7,521 nucleotides of DNA from JBCAWW01 sp039024315 (GTDB taxonomy: Bacteria; Bacteroidota; Bacteroidia; J057): the NCBI GenBank assembly GCA_039024315.1, contig JBCCQN010000298.1, forward strand, positions 1-7,521, in the 5' to 3' direction. The notes below the pieces were generated by a model. It searched no databases. It was not told where the DNA came from and saw only the letters and a program-made list of their open reading frames with translations. A program made the position numbers and the translations under genes. This document shows positions 1 to 6,020 of this stretch, piece by piece; within the stretch, counting starts at the first letter, position 1, and every line of letters begins with the position of its first letter.

Positions 1-2
1 AA

Positions 3-686
3 GCTGCTGGTGCCTCAGTAGCCAGGGATGGGACTGATGGAGGCGAACAAGACAATAATGCGACCCTCAATAATTATGTTCTATCAGAAGATCCTACGAC
101 AGCTTTAGTCATTTTCCCTGTAGAGTTCTTGAGCTTTACGGGCGCTTGGGACAAAGGAAAAGAAAAGGATGCTGTGCTTGAATGGAGTACTGCCGCCGAA
201 TTGAACAATGATTATTTTATCGTTGAGCGCAGCTATGATCTCAATCAATGGACAGATGTGGCCAAGGTAAATGGTGCTGGTACGAGTCAAGGGACACGCT
301 ATTATACCACCAAAGATCAAAATGCCGCAGCTCTCCCATTCGATGAGTACATCTACTATCGACTACGTCAAGTAGATTTTGATGGTGCGTATTCCTTCTC
401 AGATGTGATCCAACTAAATCGCCTTAACCTACAATACAACGTTAAGGTTGGCCCGAACCCTTTCCGATCTCAACTGGGCATTAGCTCAAGTCGCAATCAA
501 AAGATTGTTGAATTACAGTTGTTTGATGTCCGTGGTAGTAAAGTCGCAATTCCTTTACAGAGTCATCTCAATGAAGAGGAGATCGAGATCAAAGGACTAG
601 ATAAGCTTGCTGAAGGCTACTACTATCTTGAAGTAACCTTTGAAGGTGGCTACAAACAAAGCTTTAAACTCCTGCGCGAAAATTAA
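3..686 (+). CDS. T9SS type A sorting domain protein, C-terminal part (5' end outside window)
   Basis: The frame is open from the left edge to a TAA at 684-686, giving 227 visible residues; the true start lies upstream. The TTG near 129 is internal, because the reading continues sensibly before it (Pro-Val-Glu-Phe-Leu-Ser-Phe-Thr-Gly). The segment from about residue 39 to 130 is the common Bacteroidota pattern PVEFLSFTG, LEWSTAAELNNDYF, VERS, YYRLRQVDFDG, a beta-sandwich module that usually precedes the sorting tail. From about residue 147 the protein shows the type A tail: VGPNPF (PNPF at 151-154), LQLFDVRGSKV, GYYYLEV and a final KQSFKLLREN. Proteins of this kind carry an N-terminal signal peptide, cross the outer membrane through the Por/type IX secretion system, and are cleaved and anchored on the surface or released. 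The cargo domain is not in the window, so its activity is unknown. Sorting-tail assignment is firm; overall function is not. Confidence 0.92.
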   Translation, partial: AAGASVARDGTDGGEQDNNATLNNYVLSEDPTTALVIFPVEFLSFTGAWDKGKEKDAVLEWSTAAELNNDYFIVERSYDLNQWTDVAKVNGAGTSQGTRYYTTKDQNAAALPFDEYIYYRLRQVDFDGAYSFSDVIQLNRLNLQYNVKVGPNPFRSQLGISSSRNQKIVELQLFDVRGSKVAIPLQSHLNEEEIEIKGLDKLAEGYYYLEVTFEGGYKQSFKLLREN

Positions 687-715
687 AACTTACTTTTCCT
701 GATATCTAAATAGAT

Positions 716-749
716 CAGCGACACAGTTCCTTGTGTCGCTGTCTTTTTT
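716..749 (+). terminator. Rho-independent terminator of the T9SS protein gene
   Basis: A perfect 10-bp stem (CAGCGACACA at 716-725 and TGTGTCGCTG at 732-741) closes a 6-nt loop and is followed by TCTTTTTT at 742-749. It starts 29 bp after the stop codon at 686. Read from the minus strand the same hairpin lies just after the stop of the convergent gene (758) but lacks a T tract there, so it is mainly a plus-strand terminator and may also limit convergent read-through. Confidence 0.9.
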
Positions 750-757
750 AATCATAC

Positions 758-2428
758 TTAGAGATTGTCCAGTACTTCTTGCGGCACCTCTTCTCTGGCT
801 TCGTATTCTTCTGCGGAGACATGCGGATAGTCTTCTTCTTTGAGCCCCTGCGGGAACGCCCCGGTCGCTGCTCCTAGGCTACGCGTTTTGGGTGCAAGCA
901 TAAAGGAACCTCTCTCCGCCGAAAGCTCCCCTCTTTGAAAAGCACTCTGCACCACATCGGTGCGCTTATCAGCATGGGTAACCGAGGAGGCTAGACGCAG
1001 TGGGATATAGGCATTGATCAGCGCCATTTCCTCATTCATGGTCCACTGGGCCGGATTGGTGTTTTCGAGCTTGGCGTCTTTCATGGCCTGCCCAATGATG
1101 TCTTTTTTGCCGATGGCGTACTTCATCAAGTGGCCCGGACGATTGACATGGTGGTCGAGTAGGAGAGCTACCCCATACTCAGAAGTCACCAATTGATCGA
1201 TATAGAATTTGTTGAGCGGCGTATAGCTCGAATGGTGATAGAAAGAATAAATGCGCGAAAGCCCGTGCAATATCTCCACAATCTGCACCCTCGGATCAAG
1301 ACCAGCTTCCCAAAAGCGGAAGGCCCAATCGATGCTTCTGAATTGTTCCTTGGAGGAGGTAGATCGCAAGACCGTACCATTGTAACTCATATAGCCATTG
1401 ACCTCATTGGTGTCTGGGGCCACATCAAGGCCGTAACGGCCAAAATAGTTTTCAAAGGCAGAAGGATCATTGTCTTTGAGACGCTTGAGCAAAGCCGCGA
1501 GTTCGCCTTTGCCTCCGCCACGGCCCAAAGTCCACTGAAACATGCCCAAGGAGATGTAGCTATCATCCCAAGTATTGACGGCATCGAGATTCCCTTCATT
1601 TTTGGAGACCGGCATCATCACCCTAATGGCAGATTCGGTCATGCCGTTGTTTTTCAAAGCGGAGTTAAACATTTGGATAGTCGTACTCGCTTTTTCATTA
1701 CCGGCGGTGTAGAGCCCGCGTTTGTATTTGGTAAAACGACCCCGGAGGTAATCGTTTTTCGCTTCGATACGATTGCCATTTTGGCTCACTTCTAGGGCTG
1801 ACTGACGACGCTGATTGGCTTGGGTGCGGTTTTGCGCCTGGGGCCAAGCGTTCCCGTAAAGGGTAGAAACCTTCTCCAACAATAGACGCCCGATAGTGGC
1901 GTCGAGATCATTGCCTTCGAGCGTACGACCTTCTGCCTTGACAAAAGCGTGTAAAGCCGCAGCCGTGCCTTGATCCATAGTGCCATGGGCCCCGACATTG
2001 GCAAAATTCATCAGCTCTCCATAGCCCAAAGCATTGAGCATAGCTTGCATACCTCGAATGGCATTTTCATCTGCCGTAGCCACAGCATAGGGGGCCATTT
2101 GGTTGGCTTTGAGCGCTTCCCAGAGTCGTACCATATGTGTAAGCAACTGATAGCGCTCGAGCATCAGTTTTGCCGTAGCCGTATCGACTACTTCACCATT
2201 GCCTTGGAGACCGTTCTTTTGTAAGAAGGCCGCTACCGCTTTGGTAGTTCCTCCTCCATAATCCCCATCTGCCCGATACTTATCCCAACCTAGCTCCTTG
2301 CCAAAACCGAGTTTGAAGAGCAGCACTTGCAGTGAACGGATAGAATGCTTGACGGTAGACTTTCGGTATAAGACGCGATCGGCCACATTGGCCTGGACGA
2401 GAGAAGCAATGGATTCTTGATACAACAT
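758..2428 (-). CDS. Putative peptidoglycan-binding, lysozyme-like hydrolase (556 aa, no signal peptide)
   Basis: Two N-terminal repeats resemble peptidoglycan-binding (PG_binding_1-like) domains. The first spans about residues 28-92, with IRSLQVLLFKLGFG, then ADGDYGGGTTKAVAAFLQ. The second spans about 123-187, with IRGMQAMLNALGYG, then GAHGTMDQGTAAALHAFV. A basic, Gln/Asn-rich linker follows (about 196-245). Residues 247-480 form a helical domain with the conserved-looking block SKNEGNLDAVNTWDDSY (275-291) and SLGMFQWTLG (293-302). This resembles lysozyme/chitosanase-fold hydrolases, where the Glu of NEG (E278) would be the acid and an Asp at 288 or 289 a second candidate; this assignment is by eye. 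The tail (529-556) is strongly acidic. The N-terminus MLYQESIASLVQANVADRV has no hydrophobic signal segment. The frame stays open about 20 codons upstream but with no ATG, GTG or TTG, so 2428 is the likely start. It may act on cell wall, its own or a rival's, possibly exported by a non-Sec route (inference). Alternative: a phage- or injection-system-derived lysin. Confidence 0.72.
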   Translation of the reverse strand: MLYQESIASLVQANVADRVLYRKSTVKHSIRSLQVLLFKLGFGKELGWDKYRADGDYGGGTTKAVAAFLQKNGLQGNGEVVDTATAKLMLERYQLLTHMVRLWEALKANQMAPYAVATADENAIRGMQAMLNALGYGELMNFANVGAHGTMDQGTAAALHAFVKAEGRTLEGNDLDATIGRLLLEKVSTLYGNAWPQAQNRTQANQRRQSALEVSQNGNRIEAKNDYLRGRFTKYKRGLYTAGNEKASTTIQMFNSALKNNGMTESAIRVMMPVSKNEGNLDAVNTWDDSYISLGMFQWTLGRGGGKGELAALLKRLKDNDPSAFENYFGRYGLDVAPDTNEVNGYMSYNGTVLRSTSSKEQFRSIDWAFRFWEAGLDPRVQIVEILHGLSRIYSFYHHSSYTPLNKFYIDQLVTSEYGVALLLDHHVNRPGHLMKYAIGKKDIIGQAMKDAKLENTNPAQWTMNEEMALINAYIPLRLASSVTHADKRTDVVQSAFQRGELSAERGSFMLAPKTRSLGAATGAFPQGLKEEDYPHVSAEEYEAREEVPQEVLDNL

Positions 2429-2478
2429 AAGAGGGGGTCTTTGGCTAAGGATCAGACTTAGAGGGAGAAAGTTTAAAC

Positions 2479-2510
2479 TAAAGATAAATCAGGGACAGTC
2501 CAACGAGCAA
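2479..2510 (-). promoter_or_regulatory. Candidate Bacteroidota-type promoter for the hydrolase gene
   Basis: On the minus strand TATCTTTA (2486-2479) resembles the Bacteroidota -7 box TAnnTTTG, differing only in its last base. A TTG (2510-2508) lies 21 nt upstream, close to the usual spacing for a -33 element. The -7 box sits about 50 nt before the ATG at 2428. Short degenerate boxes like these arise by chance, so this is only a candidate. For the divergent plus-strand gene a weaker pair, TTTC at 2525 and TATCTTGA at 2550-2557, is also visible. Confidence 0.25.
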
Positions 2511-2513
2511 GGG

Positions 2514-2536
2514 TAATTTCCCCCTTTCGGAAATTA
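2514..2536. promoter_or_regulatory. Inverted repeat in the divergent intergenic region (candidate operator)
   Basis: TAATTTCC (2514-2521) and GGAAATTA (2529-2536) form a perfect 8-bp inverted repeat around a 7-nt spacer. It lies between the divergent hydrolase and symporter genes, next to the candidate promoter boxes of both. Position and symmetry suit a dimeric regulator binding site. No regulator gene is in the window, and there is no T tract, so a terminator is unlikely. Confidence 0.4.
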
Positions 2537-2604
2537 GCGTAATATCCCCTATCTTGATCAGCTTCTTAGCTGCCTAAAGCCTATTTTATATCAACAGAAC
2601 CCCT

Positions 2605-3912
2605 ATGAAGCTCTACACGAAAATTTTGATCGGCATGGTCGCCGGTATTATCGTTGGTTACATTTACAATGTTGCCGGCATTGATAGCTTTACGGTTTAT
2701 ACCGACTGGATCGGCAAAATCTTTATCAATCTGGTCAAAATGGTGGTGGTACCATTGGTAGTGGTTTCTTTGATATTGGGGGCAGCGAGCTTAGGCGATA
2801 TCCGCAAAGTGGGCAAGATGGGAGCCAAGGCATTTGGCTTCTTTATGTTTACTACGGCGGTCGCGGTAACGATAGGTCTAGGCGTAGGTAACATCCTCGC
2901 TCCAGGTGAAGGTTTACCAGAAGACAAGAAGACGGTACTCATGGCAGAGTATGGGGATGATGCTAGCAAAAAGACCCAGAATGACGATGCGGAAAGCTTC
3001 AAAAAAGAGTTTGCCGAAAAAAGCACCGCTGAAAAGTTATTTGATCTCCTCATAGACTTTGTGCCCACCAACCCGCTCAAGGCCATGGCCGAAGGGCAGA
3101 TGCTAGGGGTAATCTTTTTCTCCCTCTTTTTGGGGATCTGTATTACGATGATTGATCCGGGAAAGGCCAGCTCCTTGATTCGAGCCTTTGACGGTCTCAA
3201 TGATGCGGTCATCAAGATGGTAACCTTGGCCATGGAAACCGCCCCTTATGGCGTATTTGCCTTGATGATTGGGGTAGTGGCGAAGCTTGGGCTGGATATC
3301 CTAGGACCATTGGTCATCTATGGGGTGGCGGTTCTCATTGGTTTGATTTTACATGTAGCGATTACACATAGCAGCTTCATTTTCTTTTACACTAAACAAA
3401 GCCCGCTGCTCTTTTTCCAAGCCATCAAGGAGGCGGTGGTGATGGCCTTTAGTACGAGCTCTTCGAGTGCTACGCTGCCGATTAGTATGAATCTTGCCCA
3501 GACCAATCTAGGTGTTTCTAAGCAGGTGAGTAGTTTTGTATTGCCGCTAGGCGCAACGATCAATATGGATGGTACGGCCTTATACCAAGCCGTGGCAGCG
3601 CTCTTCATTGCGCAGGTATTTGATATCCAACTCGACATGTTGGCGCAGCTGACGATCATTTTGACGGCGACTTTGGCCTCCGTAGGCGCCGCAGGTGTAC
3701 CGGGAGCCGGTATGGTTACTTTGGCTTTGGTGTTGGGTACGCTAGGGATCCCAGAAGAAGGGATTGCCTTGATCTTTGGGCTTGACCGTATCCTTGATAT
3801 GTGCCGTACGGTAGTCAATATTTTTGGCGACTTAACCCTCACCATGGTGATGGCCAAATCAGAAGGCGAAAATATCGACATCAGACTCGATCGGGATATA
3901 GTTCCAGGTTAA
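2605..3912 (+). CDS. Dicarboxylate/amino acid:cation symporter (SDF/DAACS family)
   Basis: A 435-residue inner-membrane carrier of normal family length, driving uptake of acidic amino acids or C4-dicarboxylates with Na+ or H+. The N-terminus MKLYTKILIGMVAGIIVGYI is the usual first helix, supporting this ATG. The transport core is complete: serine-rich hairpin 1, STSSSSATLP (283-292); the unwound TM7 cation site NMDGT (320-324); hairpin 2, GVPGAG (364-369); and TM8, LDMCRTVVN (397-405) followed by GDLT (408-411). D398, R401, T402, N405 and D409 line up with substrate and cation ligands of the archaeal aspartate transporter GltPh. An Arg at position 401 is typical of carriers for acidic substrates, whereas neutral amino acid members lack it. 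A hydrophilic segment at about 100-147, rich in Lys, Asp and Glu, sits between TM3 and TM4. The exact substrate (glutamate/aspartate or succinate-type) and coupling ion cannot be fixed from sequence alone. It probably has its own promoter in the divergent region and may be co-transcribed with the kinase gene 59 bp downstream. Confidence 0.95.
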   Translation: MKLYTKILIGMVAGIIVGYIYNVAGIDSFTVYTDWIGKIFINLVKMVVVPLVVVSLILGAASLGDIRKVGKMGAKAFGFFMFTTAVAVTIGLGVGNILAPGEGLPEDKKTVLMAEYGDDASKKTQNDDAESFKKEFAEKSTAEKLFDLLIDFVPTNPLKAMAEGQMLGVIFFSLFLGICITMIDPGKASSLIRAFDGLNDAVIKMVTLAMETAPYGVFALMIGVVAKLGLDILGPLVIYGVAVLIGLILHVAITHSSFIFFYTKQSPLLFFQAIKEAVVMAFSTSSSSATLPISMNLAQTNLGVSKQVSSFVLPLGATINMDGTALYQAVAALFIAQVFDIQLDMLAQLTIILTATLASVGAAGVPGAGMVTLALVLGTLGIPEEGIALIFGLDRILDMCRTVVNIFGDLTLTMVMAKSEGENIDIRLDRDIVPG

Positions 3913-3940
3913 TATTTTAATGAACTTTCGGGCTTGGGAA

Positions 3941-3962
3941 TCGTTATTCAAACGGATAACGA
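3941..3962. promoter_or_regulatory. Inverted repeat just upstream of the ABC1 kinase start
   Basis: TCGTTAT (3941-3947) and ATAACGA (3956-3962) form a perfect 7-bp inverted repeat with an 8-nt spacer, ending 9 nt before the ATG at 3972. It could be an operator or a weak leader hairpin that affects initiation. At 7 AT-rich base pairs it may also be chance. Confidence 0.3.
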
Positions 3963-3971
3963 AAGATATAT

Positions 3972-5291
3972 ATGTCCGAACAGAAGAATACACAAGATAA
4001 AATACCTACTTCCAAGATTTCTCGTGCAGGTCGCTTTGTCAAGACAGGCTTCAAAGTGGGTGGCAATTACGCCAAACACTATGCAAAAAAGCTTGTCAAT
4101 GGCGAGGCCGATAAAGATGCATTAGACCAAAAAAACGCGGAAGATATATACGAGAGCCTCAGTACCATGAAAGGCAGTGCCCTAAAGGTGGCGCAAATGC
4201 TCAGCATGGACAAAGGCGCTTTGCCGGCAGCTTATGCCAATCAATTTTCCCAAGCGCAACACAAAGCGCCGCCTTTGTCAGGTCCGCTGATCGTTAAGAC
4301 CTTTCGCAAGTACTTTGGTAAGTCACCCAGCGATCTCTACGACAAATTTGAGATGCAGGCCGCTCATGCCGCTTCTATTGGGCAGGTGCACAGGGCCTTC
4401 AAAGGTGATAAGACCCTAGCGGTGAAGATCCAATATCCGGGCGTTGGGGACAGTGTACTCTCTGATCTCAAGATTGTACGGCCTATCGCGCGGCGCATGT
4501 TTGGCTGGAAGGATTCTGAAATAGAAATCTACTTCGAAGAAGTCAAAGCGAGGCTAGTTGAAGAAACGGATTATGACTTAGAACTCGAGCGCTCACAGTT
4601 TATCTCCGAGAAAGCGGCTCATATTCCCAATCTGGTATTTTCGAATTATTATCCAGACTTGTCTTGCGACCGTATCATCTCCATGGATTGGCTGGACGGT
4701 TTGCATATGGATGAGTTTTTGGAGACCAATCCTTCGCAGGAGATTCGCGACTCGATCGGGCAGGCCCTTTGGGACTTTTACAACTTCCAGGTACACGAAC
4801 TACGCATCATGCACGCAGATGCACATCCTGGCAATTTTCTGTTTAGACAGGACGGTTCCGTAGGAATCTTGGATTTTGGCTGCGTAAAAGAAATATCTGA
4901 TAGCTTCTACAAGAGCTACTTCAAATTGCTCAATCCAAAGGTGCTGGAAGATGATGACGCCTTCCTCGAAGGCGCTAGAGCCGCTCAAATCATCTTGGAC
5001 AGCGATACGCCCAAAGAGATCGCCACTTATAGCGAAATCTTCCGAGAAGCGCTGCAAATGGTTACTAAGCCCTTTCACGCTGATAATTTCGATTTTGGGG
5101 ATGAGGTCTTTTTTGACGCCATCTACGAATTTGGTGATCGTATGGGTCGCAATCCCGCCATGCGCAACTCTGCCCCGCGGGGGGACAAAGATGGATTGTA
5201 CATGAACAGAGCCTATTTTGGCCTCTTTTCTATTCTCAACAAACTCAAAGCCAAGGTAGAAACAAAACGCTATATGCCCGCCTTTGACTAG
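3972..5291 (+). CDS. ABC1/ADCK/UbiB-family atypical kinase
   Basis: This 439-residue protein has the hallmarks of the ABC1 (AarF/UbiB/ADCK) atypical kinase family. The N-terminal KxGQ region is MKGSALKVAQMLSMD, with K72-V-A-Q75: the usual Gly is Ala. The Ala-rich nucleotide loop AAHAASIGQVHRA (130-142) replaces a Gly-rich loop, followed by the VAIK-type lysine in LAVKIQYPG (K152). The family acidic motif lies in EETDYDLELE (197-206). The catalytic loop is HADAHPGN (281-288, D283 and N288), and the metal-binding DFG is at 301-303. Family members support isoprenoid-quinone biosynthesis or lipid homeostasis through ATPase rather than ordinary protein-kinase activity. Bacteroidota typically use menaquinone, so a classical UbiB role in ubiquinone synthesis is doubtful. 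The protein is shorter than E. coli UbiB and lacks its hydrophobic C-terminal membrane helices; it ends in a soluble-looking KLKAKVETKRYMPAFD. No Shine-Dalgarno sequence is seen before ATG 3972. It may share a transcript with the upstream symporter and has a terminator right after it. Confidence 0.93.
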   Translation: MSEQKNTQDKIPTSKISRAGRFVKTGFKVGGNYAKHYAKKLVNGEADKDALDQKNAEDIYESLSTMKGSALKVAQMLSMDKGALPAAYANQFSQAQHKAPPLSGPLIVKTFRKYFGKSPSDLYDKFEMQAAHAASIGQVHRAFKGDKTLAVKIQYPGVGDSVLSDLKIVRPIARRMFGWKDSEIEIYFEEVKARLVEETDYDLELERSQFISEKAAHIPNLVFSNYYPDLSCDRIISMDWLDGLHMDEFLETNPSQEIRDSIGQALWDFYNFQVHELRIMHADAHPGNFLFRQDGSVGILDFGCVKEISDSFYKSYFKLLNPKVLEDDDAFLEGARAAQIILDSDTPKEIATYSEIFREALQMVTKPFHADNFDFGDEVFFDAIYEFGDRMGRNPAMRNSAPRGDKDGLYMNRAYFGLFSILNKLKAKVETKRYMPAFD

Positions 5292-5310
5292 GGGGAAGCT
5301 AGAATGAAGA

Positions 5311-5350
5311 GCGCCCAATGTCCCATTTTGAAGGGGATATTGGGCGTTTT
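5311..5350 (+). terminator. Rho-independent terminator after the ABC1 kinase gene
   Basis: A 13-bp stem pairs 5312-5324 (CGCCCAATGTCCC) with 5334-5346 (GGGATATTGGGCG), with one G-U wobble at 5320/5338, a 9-nt loop and TTTT at 5347-5350. It begins 20 bp after the stop codon. The T tract is short but the stem is long and GC-rich. Confidence 0.85.
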
Positions 5351-5405
5351 GCTATTGGAGGGTTCTGTGGGGGTTTTCGCTGCGCGGAACGATTATCCCT
5401 GGCAC

Positions 5406-5428
5406 GCGACAAGGCGGTGCCTTGTCGC
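5406..5428. repeat. Perfect 10-bp hairpin with 3-nt loop, no T tract
   Basis: GCGACAAGGC (5406-5415) and GCCTTGTCGC (5419-5428) are exact reverse complements around GGT. Neither side has a T tract, so it is not an intrinsic terminator, and one already lies at 5311-5350. A competing 5-bp pairing GGCAC (5401-5405) with GTGCC (5417-5421) is possible but weaker. It is probably another short palindromic intergenic repeat next to the array. Confidence 0.6.
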
Positions 5429-5464
5429 AACAGCAGCCTAAAGACAAGCGTTCTGCGAAGCAGT

Positions 5465-5520
5465 AAAGCCAAAAAAGATACCGGATATGCTCGTACCTCA
5501 CATTCCGGTATGACGGCTTT
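5465..5520. repeat. Palindromic element B in copy 1
   Basis: There are nested perfect arms: AAAGCC (5465-5470) with GGCTTT (5515-5520), and ATACCGGA (5478-5485) with TCCGGTAT (5504-5511). Equivalent elements lie at 5633-5688 and 5801-5856. Copy 2 changes the inner right arm to TCTGGCAT, which costs one pair and leaves one wobble in plus-strand RNA. Copy 3 restores it and has AAGGCC in the outer arm, still pairable by G-U. Read on the minus strand, the inner element begins GTCATACC and ends GGTATCTT. Confidence 0.85.
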
Positions 5521-5557
5521 CTTTATTGCCAGAGGCTGAAAAAAACTTCAAAACGTC

Positions 5558-5603
5558 ATCCCAGCCGAATGAATGAGCAGGAGCGAATTCATCGAGCAGG
5601 GAT
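5558..5603. repeat. Palindromic element A in copy 1
   Basis: An imperfect hairpin of about 17 bp: ATCCC-A-GC-CGAATGAAT on the left pairs with ATTCATCGAGCAGGGAT on the right, with one mismatch and two single-base bulges. Read on the plus strand it begins GTCATCCC and ends GGGATCTT, the same ends as element B read on the minus strand. Equivalents are at 5726-5771 and 5894-5940. In copy 3 the outer arms decay (ATCCT/GGGAG) and the loop changes from GAGCAGGAGC to GAGCGCCCAGC, which explains the extra base. Confidence 0.82.
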
Positions 5604-5610
5604 CTTGAAA

Positions 5611-5778
5611 GACAAGCGTTCTGCGAAGCAGTAAAGCCAAAAAAGATACCGGATATGCTCGTGCCTCACATTCTGGCATGACGGCTTTCTTTATTGCCAG
5701 AGGCTGAAAAAAACTTCAGAACGTCATCCCAGCCGAATGAATGAGCAGGAGCGAATTCATCGAGCAGGGATCTTGAAA
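5611..5778. repeat. Array copy 2 (168 bp)
   Basis: Nearly identical to copy 1. The substitutions I see are one in the B loop (GTACCTC to GTGCCTC), two in the right arm of B, and one in the spacer (TTCAAAAC to TTCAGAAC). All are transitions. Confidence 0.92.
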
Positions 5779-5947
5779 GATAAGCGTTCTGCGAAGCAGT
5801 AAGGCCAAAAAAGATACCGGATATGCTCGTGCCTCACATTCCGGTATGACGGCTTTGTTTATTGCCAGAGGCTGAAAAAAACTGCAAAACGTCATCCTAG
5901 CCGAATGAATGAGCGCCCAGCGAATTCATCGAGCAGGGAGCTTGAGA
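5779..5947. repeat. Array copy 3 (169 bp, more diverged)
   Basis: It starts GATAAGCG instead of GACAAGCG and has AAGGCC, GGCTTTGTTT and ACTGCAAAAC variants. It also carries an altered, 1-nt longer element A loop and GGGAGCTTGAGA at its end. The divergence is concentrated toward the remnant, as expected for an older terminal copy. Confidence 0.9.
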
Positions 5948-5972
5948 GACAAGCGTTCTGCGAAGCAGTAAA
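5948..5972. repeat. Array remnant (first 25 nt of a fourth unit)
   Basis: It matches the first 25 nt of copies 1 and 2 exactly, from GACAAGCG to GCAGTAAA, and then becomes unrelated sequence. It could be a truncated unit, or a flanking sequence that served as the homologous end for unequal exchange that built the array. Confidence 0.88.
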
Positions 5973-6020
5973 TACCCAAAATCCTTCCTCATTCGGCATT
6001 GGACGTTCGAAATTCGACAT

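Larger units (their letters stand above)
5443..5610. repeat. Array copy 1 (168 bp)
   Basis: This is the reference copy. Both palindromes have their most regular form: B with ATACCGGA/TCCGGTAT, and A with ATCCC/GGGAT. Confidence 0.92.
5443..5972. repeat. Composite tandem repeat array: three full copies plus a 25-nt remnant
   Basis: Each unit starts with GACAAGCGTTCTGCGAAGCA (GATAAG in copy 3) and recurs at 5443, 5611, 5779 and 5948, giving periods of 168, 168 and 169 bp. Copies 1 and 2 differ at only about four positions; copy 3 is more diverged, mostly in its second half. The fourth occurrence stops after about 25 nt, at GCAGTAAA. Each unit contains a 25-nt leader, palindrome B (left), a spacer with AGAGGCTGAAAAAAACT, and palindrome A (right). 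High identity between copies 1 and 2 suggests recent duplication. No transposase or cas gene is near, and there are no short direct repeats with variable spacers, so it is not a CRISPR. Confidence 0.93.
5351..6020. other. Gene-free intergenic stretch filled with palindromic repeats
   Basis: No convincing gene is seen here on either strand; short open frames cross repeat-unit borders and match nothing recognisable. The left part (5351-5442) contains a perfect hairpin at 5406-5428. The middle (5443-5972) is the tandem array. The right end (5991-6020) has three imperfect 9-mers: ATTCGGCAT at 5991, GTTCGAAAT at 6005 and ATTCGACAT at 6012, a low-complexity motif resembling dispersed intergenic repeats. 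The stretch separates a plus-strand gene from a minus-strand gene, both ended by their own terminators, so it is probably little transcribed. Confidence 0.75.

Noticed and set aside
1193..1795. 200-codon open frame on the plus strand inside the hydrolase gene
   Set aside because: It is fully antisense to a gene with recognisable domains, has no recognisable domain itself, and has no promoter or terminator of its own. It is a frame shadow.
2697..3881. Two long minus-strand open frames (2697-3233 and 3387-3881) opposite the symporter
   Set aside because: The symporter motifs are unmistakable on the plus strand; the antisense translations have no family pattern and reflect codon bias.
4800..5318. 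172-codon minus-strand frame opposite the kinase C-terminus
   Set aside because: It is antisense to the conserved HADAHPGN and DFG region, has no known domain, and begins inside the terminator hairpin of the kinase gene.
5318..5539. Short plus-strand frame at the left of the repeat array
   Set aside because: It starts within the terminator stem and runs through palindromic repeats; its composition is that of repeat DNA, not of a protein.
5443..5972. CRISPR array
   Set aside because: The repeat unit is 168 bp and contiguous, with no short repeats separated by variable spacers and no cas genes.
5443..5972. Insertion sequence or integron cassette array
   Set aside because: No transposase or integrase frame, no target-site duplication that I can see, and no gene between the palindromes.
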